From JBAUHN01 sp049680295 (GTDB lineage Bacteria > Pseudomonadota > Alphaproteobacteria > Rhodobacterales > Rhodobacteraceae), in contig JBAUHN010000410.1 in the NCBI GenBank assembly GCA_049680295.1, positions 1 to 5,185 on the forward strand: a stretch of 5,185 nt of DNA, in the 5' to 3' direction. The position numbers and the translations under genes are program-made. The notes beneath the pieces were generated by a model. It was not told the DNA's origin. It searched no databases and was given only the letters and a program-made list of their open reading frames with translations. This document shows positions 1-5,185 of the stretch, piece after piece. Within the stretch, counting starts at the first letter, position 1. Each line of letters opens with the position of its first letter.

Positions 1-1006
1 TTTCAGCCCATTCATTCCACGCGTTAATAAACAGCTCATTGCGATAAGACTTTTGCACCCTGTGGGCCTTTGCCTCGCGCAACCAACGTTCAAACCGGGC
101 CGGGTTCGCACCATATGCGATATGCGCATCGGGTCCGCGCCGGGCCGTATTGTCCCAGGACGGCATGACACCTGCGATCACGTTTTGCGGCAGCTTTCCA
201 AGATAGCTTTTCGACTGACTGGTCGCGCGCATCTTGTCATAATCGTAAATCAAACCTCGAAACGACGGCGCGACACCCGCCTGCATCACGTCGCCAGATG
301 GTCCGCCGAACAAGTAATCTTGGGAATTCACCAGCCCATGCGGTGGCATTTCAATCCAGAAATCAAACAGCGTACCATCAATCGGCGCTGATCCACGGAT
401 GTGGAACAATACCGCACCCAATTCAACCTCGCCGACCCCAGCGTCGCGCCAGTAGTTGCGCAACCGCGCCACGGATGTAGGCGGATCAGGCATGTCTTCG
501 GGCCGGTAGATGACAAACCTTGGGCGGGTGCCATCGGGGCGCTGATAACGCGGGTCCGCAAAATAGGGCAACAGGCTTTTTGCCAACGCCTCCTCGAACC
601 CCGGTGTATAGCTTTGGGGCATTAACACCTCTCCCGACAGGCCATCCCAATTGCGCCGCCAGCTTTCATTTGCCCAACACAGATAGAATGGGAAATCCAG
701 ATCAGGCCGGTCCAACAATCTGTCAATCGGGTCCTCCAGAATCCGCGCGCCATCGAACCAATAGTGGTAAACACAAAATGCGTTAATCCCGGCCTGCGCG
801 GCCACCGCCGCCTGTTTTGCCATCGTTTCCGTGTGGCGCAGATCATAAAACCCCAGATCACTTGGCAGAACCGGCTGCTTGTGCCCGGCGAACTCCGATT
901 TGGCGCGGGTGACGGATGACCATTCGGTAAATCCTTTTCCCCACCAGGCGTCATTGCGATCATTCGGGTGAAACTGCGGCAGATAGAACGCAGATACGAA
1001 TTTCGG
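1..1006 (-). other. WbsX / GH99-like domain region (incomplete)
   Basis: This covers residues 371-705 of the same protein. The family landmarks are FYLPQFHPND, WWGKGFTEW, LPSDLGFYDLR, the AQAGINAFCVYHYWF strand, CWANESWRRNW, VMPSWDNTARR and AWNEWAE. These domains are a TIM-barrel-like fold annotated both as glycosyltransferase WbsX and as GH99-like. Which activity applies cannot be decided from the sequence. The usual final stretch after AWNEWAE lies outside the window. Confidence 0.88.
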
Positions 1007-2116
1007 ACGGGCCATCTGGCGTGGCGGTTGTGCCCTTAACTGACTGGTTTGACGCACCGTTTGGCCGGCTGCATCCGCCATCAGCCCCAAAGCCCTCTCA
1101 AACGCATGTGCCAATGTGCCGTCTGTCTGGCCGCATTCGGGGTCAAAATCCTGCTCGGTCAGGTAAAGCCCGCGAATCATGTCGATCATCGAGGGTTTTA
1201 ACCAATACATCGACCCCGCCGGGAACGACAGGCGGTCGCGATCCGGTGCAATTTCGACCCGGTGCATCAACTGGCACACCCGGTCAAAATTTGATCCCCA
1301 CCATTGGGCGTCATCATAGTGTTGACCATCCGCGACCCAAAACGCCGCACGATCATCGTCCAAAAACTGTTCAAGCGGTTTCTGCGTCCCGGCATCGGGC
1401 AAGATGCCTGAAATCAAATGTTTGCGCCAGACATCGCCATCCTGACGGTGCGGAGATTTCTTGGTATGCACCTTGCAAACCGCATCATAGCCATGCAGCC
1501 AACCGGCGTTAATCAAGTGAACAAACGGAAATATATCGCGCCCGTGATTTCGAATTTTCACAACCCGCGCATCAGACCAGTCACGCACGATCTGTCGTTC
1601 CAGAGTGTCGCTTTCAGCGCCGCGATAGGTGACCGTGACGATCAAATCAAAATCGACGTCAACCTTTTGTAATTTATGAAAAAATTCTTCCCACAGCTCA
1701 TGATAGTACATATGTACAACCACCGCAAAACGCCGCTTGGCGGGCAAATCATTCCGCAGACGGGGCGTGTCAATGTGCACCAGCGCGCGCGCCTCGGGCA
1801 GGTCTTTTGTCAGCCGCACCTCTTGCCGACCCGCGCGAAGATAGTGATCAAAAGGTGCTAGACCACTGTCCACCACATCCGCGTTGTGTCGCAGATAGGC
1901 CGAGGGCGAAAAATCCGGGTTCGGAAACAGGCCAGCGGTTTCCCCCATCAACAAGAAATGCCGTTCCGGGAACAAACGAAAAAGCCAATGCATGCCGGGA
2001 TTGGTCGAGAGATAGAATTGACGGTCAAACAGCCTGCTTTTGCGCATCCGGCGCAGATACGCTTTTTGTGACCATGAGGGGAACGCCAGCTTAAGCGCCT
2101 TTTTTAAACGATTCAC
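1..2116 (-). CDS. RgpF-WbsX two-domain glycosyltransferase-type protein, C-terminus cut by window edge
   Basis: A continuous open frame of 705 codons runs off position 1. The likely role is assembly of a surface polysaccharide (O-antigen, capsule or rhamnan-like glycan) in the cytoplasm; substrate and linkage cannot be told. Residues ~30-110 hold a short module common at the N-terminus of such proteins (FDRQFYLSTNP, then FDHYLRAGRQEVR). Residues ~128-355 match RgpF (rhamnan synthesis F): AVVVHMYYHELW, FDLIVTVTY, NHGRDIFPF, YDAVCKVHTKKS, and FPAGSMYWLKP. Residues ~371 to the end match WbsX, which databases also name GH99-like: FVSAFYLPQFHPND, WWGKGFTEW, HKQPVLPSDLGFYDLR, CWANESWRRNW, and AWNEWAE at the edge. 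WbsX domains normally end soon after that last motif, so little of this domain is missing, but further domains could follow. The GTG at 2116 is chosen because a short GAAG lies 5 bases upstream; the next in-frame ATG (2047) has no Shine-Dalgarno. It follows the NIDO-RTX gene after 63 bases and may be co-transcribed. Confidence 0.93.
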   Translation of the reverse strand, partial: MNRLKKALKLAFPSWSQKAYLRRMRKSRLFDRQFYLSTNPGMHWLFRLFPERHFLLMGETAGLFPNPDFSPSAYLRHNADVVDSGLAPFDHYLRAGRQEVRLTKDLPEARALVHIDTPRLRNDLPAKRRFAVVVHMYYHELWEEFFHKLQKVDVDFDLIVTVTYRGAESDTLERQIVRDWSDARVVKIRNHGRDIFPFVHLINAGWLHGYDAVCKVHTKKSPHRQDGDVWRKHLISGILPDAGTQKPLEQFLDDDRAAFWVADGQHYDDAQWWGSNFDRVCQLMHRVEIAPDRDRLSFPAGSMYWLKPSMIDMIRGLYLTEQDFDPECGQTDGTLAHAFERALGLMADAAGQTVRQTSQLRAQPPRQMARPKFVSAFYLPQFHPNDRNDAWWGKGFTEWSSVTRAKSEFAGHKQPVLPSDLGFYDLRHTETMAKQAAVAAQAGINAFCVYHYWFDGARILEDPIDRLLDRPDLDFPFYLCWANESWRRNWDGLSGEVLMPQSYTPGFEEALAKSLLPYFADPRYQRPDGTRPRFVIYRPEDMPDPPTSVARLRNYWRDAGVGEVELGAVLFHIRGSAPIDGTLFDFWIEMPPHGLVNSQDYLFGGPSGDVMQAGVAPSFRGLIYDYDKMRATSQSKSYLGKLPQNVIAGVMPSWDNTARRGPDAHIAYGANPARFERWLREAKAHRVQKSYRNELFINAWNEWAE
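1052..1735 (-). other. RgpF (rhamnan synthesis F) domain region
   Basis: This spans residues ~128-355 of the glycosyltransferase-type protein. The conserved landmarks in order are a VVVHMYYHELW opening strand, FDLIVTVTY, the NHGRDIFPF motif, YDAVCKVHTKKS, a WRKHLISGIL helix and FPAGSMYWLKP. In streptococci RgpF takes part in building the rhamnose-glucose polysaccharide, and homologous domains are widespread in O-antigen clusters. Assignment is by motif recall, so the boundaries are approximate. Confidence 0.85.
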
Positions 2117-2132
2117 TAAAACTTCGCCACTT

Positions 2133-2172
2133 CGCGTTGGTTGGTAAGAATGGTTAACAGCCAACCAACACG
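2133..2172. repeat. Inverted repeat in the gap between the NIDO-RTX and glycosyltransferase genes
   Basis: Left arm GTTGGTTGG (2136-2144) and right arm CCAACCAAC (2161-2169) are perfect 9-bp reverse complements around a 16-base loop. After one mismatch (2135/2170), two more pairs (2133-2134 with 2171-2172) extend the stem. The loop contains the palindrome GTTAAC (2153-2158). The element starts 8 bases after the NIDO-RTX stop codon and ends 16 bases before the GTG of the next gene. No T-run follows on the minus strand, so it is not a classic intrinsic terminator. It could be an mRNA-stabilising or attenuating hairpin between two co-transcribed genes, or an operator. Confidence 0.7.
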
Positions 2173-2179
2173 TGAAACG

Positions 2180-3742
2180 TCAAATAAAGGTTAACTCGTC
2201 TGCTAACCCGAACGTCGTTGCCCAACCTTCCAGCAAAATTACCGCATCAGCGGCCAGCGCCAGTTGCACATAGCCGTCTTCGACAGTGGCAAAATTCTCG
2301 ATCACCTGTTGCGGTGTCAGCCCGCCACCCCAGATCGCCTCTTCCAGGAATAATTGGTCTTGAACTGCCTGAAAATCGGCGATCCGGTCGCGGTTGGTTG
2401 CGGGTCGAAAGATAAACCAATCCGCGCCGTCACCGCCGACAAGATAGTCATTACCTTCGTCCCCGCCCAAGCGGTCATTGCCGGAACCGCCATTCAGAAT
2501 GTCATTGCCGCGCGCCCCAAACAGCCGGTCATTGCCGTTGTTGCCGATCAGCCTGTCATCGCCATCGGCGGCATAAAGTATGCTGCCACTAGTGCCGTCC
2601 AACATGATATCGTTACCCAAACCACCCAGTAAAACATTCACGCCAGGGCCACCCAGCAGCACGTCATTGCCATCCTCGCCCGACAGCCGATCGTTGTCGT
2701 TACCGCCCACCAGCCGGTCATTGCCGATCCCACCATTCAGGACGTCAGCGCCATTGCCGCCCGACAAAATATCATGGCCCCGCGATCCGATCAGAATATC
2801 ATTGCCATCGCGCCCCAGAATAAAGTCATTGCCGATATGGCCGTTGATCAGGTTGTCCAGACTGTCGCCGCGCAAGTCATCGGCAAAAGTCGTCCCACGC
2901 AATTCAAGCCCGGGCGAATGCACTTGCCCCTGGGCAGCACCCGCATTGTTTTGCGGTAACAGGAAATCCACCACAGTCGCGATTTTCGCTGCTAGGTAAT
3001 CAATCAGCGTCGGCGGGGGCAAGGGCGTGCCACCGCCGCCCGGCCCATCCTCATTCAGGTCAATTTCACTGCCCACTTCGAACACCCACAGGCCCGCTTT
3101 TGCGGTGTTTCCGTCCTGGGTTTCCAGTGCCAGAACATCAGCGTCGCCGCCGGACCCTGTGATTAGATGGGCCGATGCCATCCCCGGCAAGGAAAGCCCC
3201 GCAACAGCCGCAGTGCCGCCCAAACCGCCCTGTCCGCCTTGCAGATTTCCGGCGGTCCAATTGATGTCCTCGTAACGAAAAACCAGATCAAATTCGCCAC
3301 CTCCACTATCATACAGCTGCACCTGAAACAGGTTCGTAAGATCTGCCTTGCGCCGGTAATAACCGACGTTTTCCCACGTAACTGTGACGACATCGGCAGT
3401 TGGATCGACATCAACCCATACCTGCCCGCTTTCATCGCCTTCGCCATCCAGCCGGGTGTCGATATCCGCCAAAAACGGCGCAATGATTGGCAGTGAGGTA
3501 TCCAGCGCACCGAAAAAATATCCCATTGCCGCGCCAAATGAAATCGCGCCGTTGGTGTTTACATAAAGACTATCCGCGCCATAGCTTTGTGATCCGATAG
3601 TAAACCCATTCTCAAACACAGCGCTGGTGTCGATCTGCTGACTGCCATCATCTGCCGGGTCGAGCATGATTTCGCCAAGCCCGCGCGCGCCGCCTAACCC
3701 ACGCACGGCGCGGCCATCACCAATGATGTCTTCAATCGACAT
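2180..3742 (-). CDS. Secreted NIDO-domain RTX calcium-binding protein
   Basis: A complete protein of 520 residues, probably exported in one step by a type I secretion system and folded outside the cell on binding calcium. There is no N-terminal signal peptide and no cysteine, as usual for RTX substrates. Residues ~38-225 form a nidogen-like (NIDO) domain: VNTNGAISFG, PIIAPFLADIDTR, VTVTWENVGYY, NLFQVQLY, and FDLVFRYEDINW. A linker rich in Gly and Pro follows (GPGGGGTPLPPP, ~233-244), then a short hydrophobic segment (~246-262). Residues 285-446 are 18 nonapeptides of RTX type. The tail, ~447-520, has the RIADFQAVQDQLFL pattern seen after serralysin-like repeats and ends ADELTFI, consistent with a type I secretion signal. 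Start ATG 3742 has GAGG 6 bases upstream. NIDO domains occur in extracellular matrix and adhesive proteins, so adhesion or matrix building is plausible; no catalytic motif is seen. No transporter for it is in the window. Confidence 0.94.
   Translation of the reverse strand: MSIEDIIGDGRAVRGLGGARGLGEIMLDPADDGSQQIDTSAVFENGFTIGSQSYGADSLYVNTNGAISFGAAMGYFFGALDTSLPIIAPFLADIDTRLDGEGDESGQVWVDVDPTADVVTVTWENVGYYRRKADLTNLFQVQLYDSGGGEFDLVFRYEDINWTAGNLQGGQGGLGGTAAVAGLSLPGMASAHLITGSGGDADVLALETQDGNTAKAGLWVFEVGSEIDLNEDGPGGGGTPLPPPTLIDYLAAKIATVVDFLLPQNNAGAAQGQVHSPGLELRGTTFADDLRGDSLDNLINGHIGNDFILGRDGNDILIGSRGHDILSGGNGADVLNGGIGNDRLVGGNDNDRLSGEDGNDVLLGGPGVNVLLGGLGNDIMLDGTSGSILYAADGDDRLIGNNGNDRLFGARGNDILNGGSGNDRLGGDEGNDYLVGGDGADWFIFRPATNRDRIADFQAVQDQLFLEEAIWGGGLTPQQVIENFATVEDGYVQLALAADAVILLEGWATTFGLADELTFI
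2405..2890 (-). repeat. Array of 18 RTX calcium-binding nonapeptides
   Basis: Residues 285-446 divide into 18 consecutive nine-residue units without a single phase break. Good units read like IGNDRLVGG, DGNDVLLGG or EGNDYLVGG (consensus GGxGxDxUx). Such units stack into a parallel beta-roll with calcium ions in the turns. Units 10-12 (residues 366-392) are degenerate: PGVNVLLGG, LGNDIMLDG and TSGSILYAA. The array therefore has about nine front units and six rear units of better quality. At DNA level the copies differ at many positions, so this is an old array and not a fresh tandem duplication. Confidence 0.95.
3068..3631 (-). other. NIDO (nidogen-like) domain region
   Basis: This is residues ~38-225 of the 520-residue RTX protein. 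The signature is a run of beta-strand motifs: an N-T-N-G-x-I-S-F start (61-69), P-I-I-A-P-F with downstream D-I-D (85-95), VTWENVGYY (121-129), NLFQVQLY (137-144) and FDLVFRYEDINW (151-162). A glycine-rich loop (GGQGGLGG, 169-176) follows, then the closing GLWVFEVG strand (217-224). The domain is named from nidogen and is linked to extracellular proteins, but its binding partner in bacteria is generally not known. Confidence 0.85.
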
Positions 3743-3748
3743 AACTTA

Positions 3749-3752
3749 CCTC
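3749..3752 (-). promoter_or_regulatory. Ribosome binding site of the NIDO-RTX gene
   Basis: GAGG on the minus strand lies six bases upstream of the ATG at 3742. This supports that start over any internal methionine. Confidence 0.75.
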
Positions 3753-3977
3753 ACTCACCCGGTCAGCAAGGTAGTCAAAGGCAGACAAGACTTTCTTAAT
3801 GGGCCCACAATCCGGCGCCTAAAAACACCAAGGTATTTAGTAAAAAACCGAATGTCGCCAAACCGAGCGGAACTCAACGCAGATCGACATAAATCTTAAC
3901 TAAGCGCCAAGCTTTTGCCCAAATTGCGCAGTCGAAACGCCGCAACTTTTACCAAAACTACAGAGCCGACTTTTTCC

Positions 3978-3982
3978 AAGGA
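3978..3982 (+). promoter_or_regulatory. Ribosome binding site of the beta-propeller RTX gene
   Basis: AAGGA lies eight bases upstream of the ATG at 3991, a good Shine-Dalgarno at normal spacing. It fixes the start of a gene whose downstream end is outside the window. Confidence 0.8.
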
Positions 3983-3990
3983 ACCGTCGC

Positions 3991-5185
3991 ATGAAGATCG
4001 AGTTCACAGAGGCTTATTCTGCCGAAGCTTTTGATTTCATTGCCTTCGCAAAAGGCTTTGCTGTCCATCAGCAGGGCGATCAGGCGCGTCTGTACGTGAC
4101 GGGCCAAACGGTTGATCAGATCGCAGCGATAGATATTAATCCCAATGGCACCACCGACACCAACCTATTGCATTGGTCCACGCCCGCCAGCACCGCAGAC
4201 ATCGAAAGCGGTGGGCAGTTTGCAATTGCCGATACCGGGTCCACGGCCGTCGTCTATTCCTTTGCAACGACACACAGCGCCTTACGCGCCACGACGGTTA
4301 ACGCAAACGGCAGCTTGGGCACGTCGGAATATGTCACCAGCGATGACGGGCGCGTGGGGTCTGTCACTACTATTACCACACTCGCCGGCACCGACAGCAG
4401 CACACCCTGGATCGCTGTCGCCGAATGGGGCAAAACCGGGTTAAACCTGTACGAAATCGAAGCGGACGCATCGTGGCGAAAGGTGCAGTCGATTGCTGAC
4501 ACTGAAAAGTCTTACGTTAACAACGTCTCGGCGACGATGACCGCGCGCGTTGGTGACGTCGAATATCTGGTGACAAGCAGTGCCTCGGAAAATGGGATCA
4601 CCACATTCGCCCGCGATGCCGACGGGCTCTATCAAACCGTCGATAGCCTGGGCAATATGGACGGGCTTGCCATTGCCGGTGCGTCAGCGATGGATATCGT
4701 CGAAGTCGACGGCCAAAGTTTCGTGTTGATCGCAGCAACCGGGTCCAATTCTCTATCAGTTTTACGCATAAACGACAGAGGTTGCCTGTTTGAAACCGAC
4801 CACCAGATTGACGATCGCAACACGCGCTTTGACAACGCCTCGGTGCTGGACACCTTTACCGACAACGATCGCAGTTTTGTGGTTGTCGCCGGGTCCGATC
4901 ATGGCGCCAGTATTTTTGAGGTCATGCCCGGTGGTGCCCTTGCGCATATGACCACGGTCGCCGCCGAGGGCGGCCTGTCCGGGCCCGCGCTGTACAATGT
5001 CACCGAAATTCAGGCCGTCGTCGCGGGCGACGCGGTTGAGCTGTTTGTCCTGGATGAACACGCCGACACGCTGCAACATTATTCGGTTTCACTGGCCACA
5101 TTGGGCGACCGTATCACCACCCCCCCGGACGCAGTGGAAACTTTGGGAACCGACAAGGATGATCTGCTGTTGGGCAGCGCCACAG
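3991..5185 (+). CDS. Beta-propeller RTX calcium-binding protein, C-terminus cut by window edge
   Basis: The open frame gives 398 residues and continues past the window. There is no signal peptide, and only one cysteine (C265), fitting a type I secreted RTX protein. Residues ~30-378 contain seven similar segments of about 52 residues, each with a hydrophobic strand, a Ser/Gly turn, a second strand with aromatic or Leu residues and a Gly turn. Examples are SFVLIAATGSNSLSVLRI (243-260) and SFVVVAGSDHGASIFEV (295-311). This fits a seven-bladed beta-propeller of lactonase-like type, but no catalytic residues can be assigned. After a short linker (TTPPDAVET) the sequence GTDKDDLLLGSA (386-397) opens what should be the RTX repeat array, so the true protein is longer. 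Similar propeller-plus-RTX proteins are, from memory, common in Rhodobacterales and usually annotated only as calcium-binding proteins. The gene is divergent from the NIDO-RTX gene. Confidence 0.9.
   Translation, partial: MKIEFTEAYSAEAFDFIAFAKGFAVHQQGDQARLYVTGQTVDQIAAIDINPNGTTDTNLLHWSTPASTADIESGGQFAIADTGSTAVVYSFATTHSALRATTVNANGSLGTSEYVTSDDGRVGSVTTITTLAGTDSSTPWIAVAEWGKTGLNLYEIEADASWRKVQSIADTEKSYVNNVSATMTARVGDVEYLVTSSASENGITTFARDADGLYQTVDSLGNMDGLAIAGASAMDIVEVDGQSFVLIAATGSNSLSVLRINDRGCLFETDHQIDDRNTRFDNASVLDTFTDNDRSFVVVAGSDHGASIFEVMPGGALAHMTTVAAEGGLSGPALYNVTEIQAVVAGDAVELFVLDEHADTLQHYSVSLATLGDRITTPPDAVETLGTDKDDLLLGSAT
4078..5124 (+). repeat. Seven-fold degenerate repeat, probable beta-propeller blades
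   Basis: Similar segments begin near residues 30, 76, 139, 191, 243, 295 and 348 of the plus-strand RTX protein. Spacings are about 46, 63, 52, 52, 52 and 53 residues. The last five are the most regular. Seven copies of this length is what a seven-bladed propeller would give. The alignment was made by eye and the blade borders are approximate. Confidence 0.6.
5146..5185 (+). repeat. Start of an RTX repeat array at the window edge
   Basis: The residues GTDKDDLLLGSA match the typical first half-unit of hemolysin-type calcium-binding repeats (G-T-x-x-D-D-x-L-x-G). Only this opening is visible. The length of the array and the secretion signal lie outside the window. Confidence 0.75.

Larger units (their letters stand above)
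3743..3990. other. Divergent intergenic region between two RTX genes
   Basis: These 248 bases separate two divergently transcribed RTX genes and must hold the promoters of both, unless a distal promoter is used. The region is visibly richer in A and T than the genes. The only palindromes noticed are short (TGGGCCCA at 3800-3807). On the minus strand TTGGCG (3861-3856) and TAAATA (3839-3834), 16 bases apart, are a weak sigma-70-like pair for the NIDO-RTX gene. I see no convincing pair for the plus-strand gene. No RNA gene or coding frame is supported here. Confidence 0.6.

Noticed and set aside
53..391. 112-codon plus-strand open frame
   Set aside because: It is antisense to the WbsX domain and shows no protein family signal or good ribosome binding site.
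622..963. 113-codon minus-strand open frame
   Set aside because: It is a different frame of the same strand inside the WbsX domain; the real frame there contains the conserved WbsX motifs.
1021..1512. 163-codon plus-strand open frame
   Set aside because: It is antisense to the RgpF part of the large minus-strand gene, whose frame carries recognisable family motifs throughout. The translation is low-complexity and has no recognisable domain.
2133..2172. Intrinsic terminator after the NIDO-RTX gene
   Set aside because: The stem is only moderately GC-rich, the loop is 16 bases long and no T-run follows on the minus strand, so it is listed only as an inverted repeat.
2405..2890. Regularly spaced repeats suggesting a CRISPR array
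   Set aside because: The 27-base period is codon-based and encodes RTX nonapeptides; there are no identical repeats separated by unique spacers.
2580..2999. 139-codon plus-strand open frame with periodic Ser/Pro/Leu pattern
   Set aside because: The periodicity is the mirror image of the 27-base RTX repeats on the minus strand.
3163..3537. 124-codon minus-strand open frame
   Set aside because: It is an out-of-frame shadow of the NIDO domain coding sequence.
3834..3861. Sigma-70-like promoter for the NIDO-RTX gene (TTGGCG, 16 bases, TAAATA)
   Set aside because: The -10 element matches consensus at only three positions; too weak for a separate feature and mentioned only in the intergenic entry.
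4254..5079. Minus-strand open frames opposite the propeller gene
   Set aside because: The plus-strand frame is continuous from a good ribosome binding site, shows a seven-fold protein repeat and leads into RTX repeats, so the minus-strand frames are shadows.

Overview
The window looks like chromosome of an alphaproteobacterium, most likely a marine Rhodobacterales (Roseobacter-type) bacterium. This is an inference from moderately high GC, the codon choice, and the kinds of protein present: RTX proteins without signal peptides, a NIDO domain joined to RTX repeats, and an RgpF-WbsX glycosyltransferase. No RNA gene, mobile element or CRISPR array is visible.

Layout: three genes fill almost the whole window, and two of them run off its edges. 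(1) Minus strand, 2116 to beyond position 1: a large cytoplasmic polysaccharide-biosynthesis protein with a short N-terminal module, an RgpF (rhamnan synthesis F) domain and a WbsX / GH99-like domain, cut at its C-terminal 'AWNEWAE' motif. (2) Minus strand, 3742 to 2180: a complete 520-residue secreted protein with an N-terminal nidogen-like (NIDO) domain, a Gly/Pro linker, 18 RTX nonapeptides in unbroken phase, and a C-terminal type I secretion region. (3) Plus strand, 3991 to beyond 5185: the first 398 residues of a second RTX protein, whose N-terminal part shows seven similar segments (probable seven-bladed beta-propeller) and whose RTX repeats begin just at the window edge.

Genes 1 and 2 are co-directional, 63 bases apart, with a 9-bp perfect inverted repeat in the gap. 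They may form an operon. Genes 2 and 3 are divergent and share a 248-base upstream region. A reasonable but unproven reading is a cell-surface locus: two calcium-binding proteins exported by a type I secretion system (none is encoded here), next to an enzyme that builds a surface polysaccharide. RTX proteins are known inside exopolysaccharide clusters of rhizobia (for example ExpE1 in the galactoglucan cluster of Sinorhizobium meliloti), so the pairing has precedent. I see no clearly unprecedented system. The most noteworthy points are the divergent RTX pair, the domain architectures and the intergenic hairpin.
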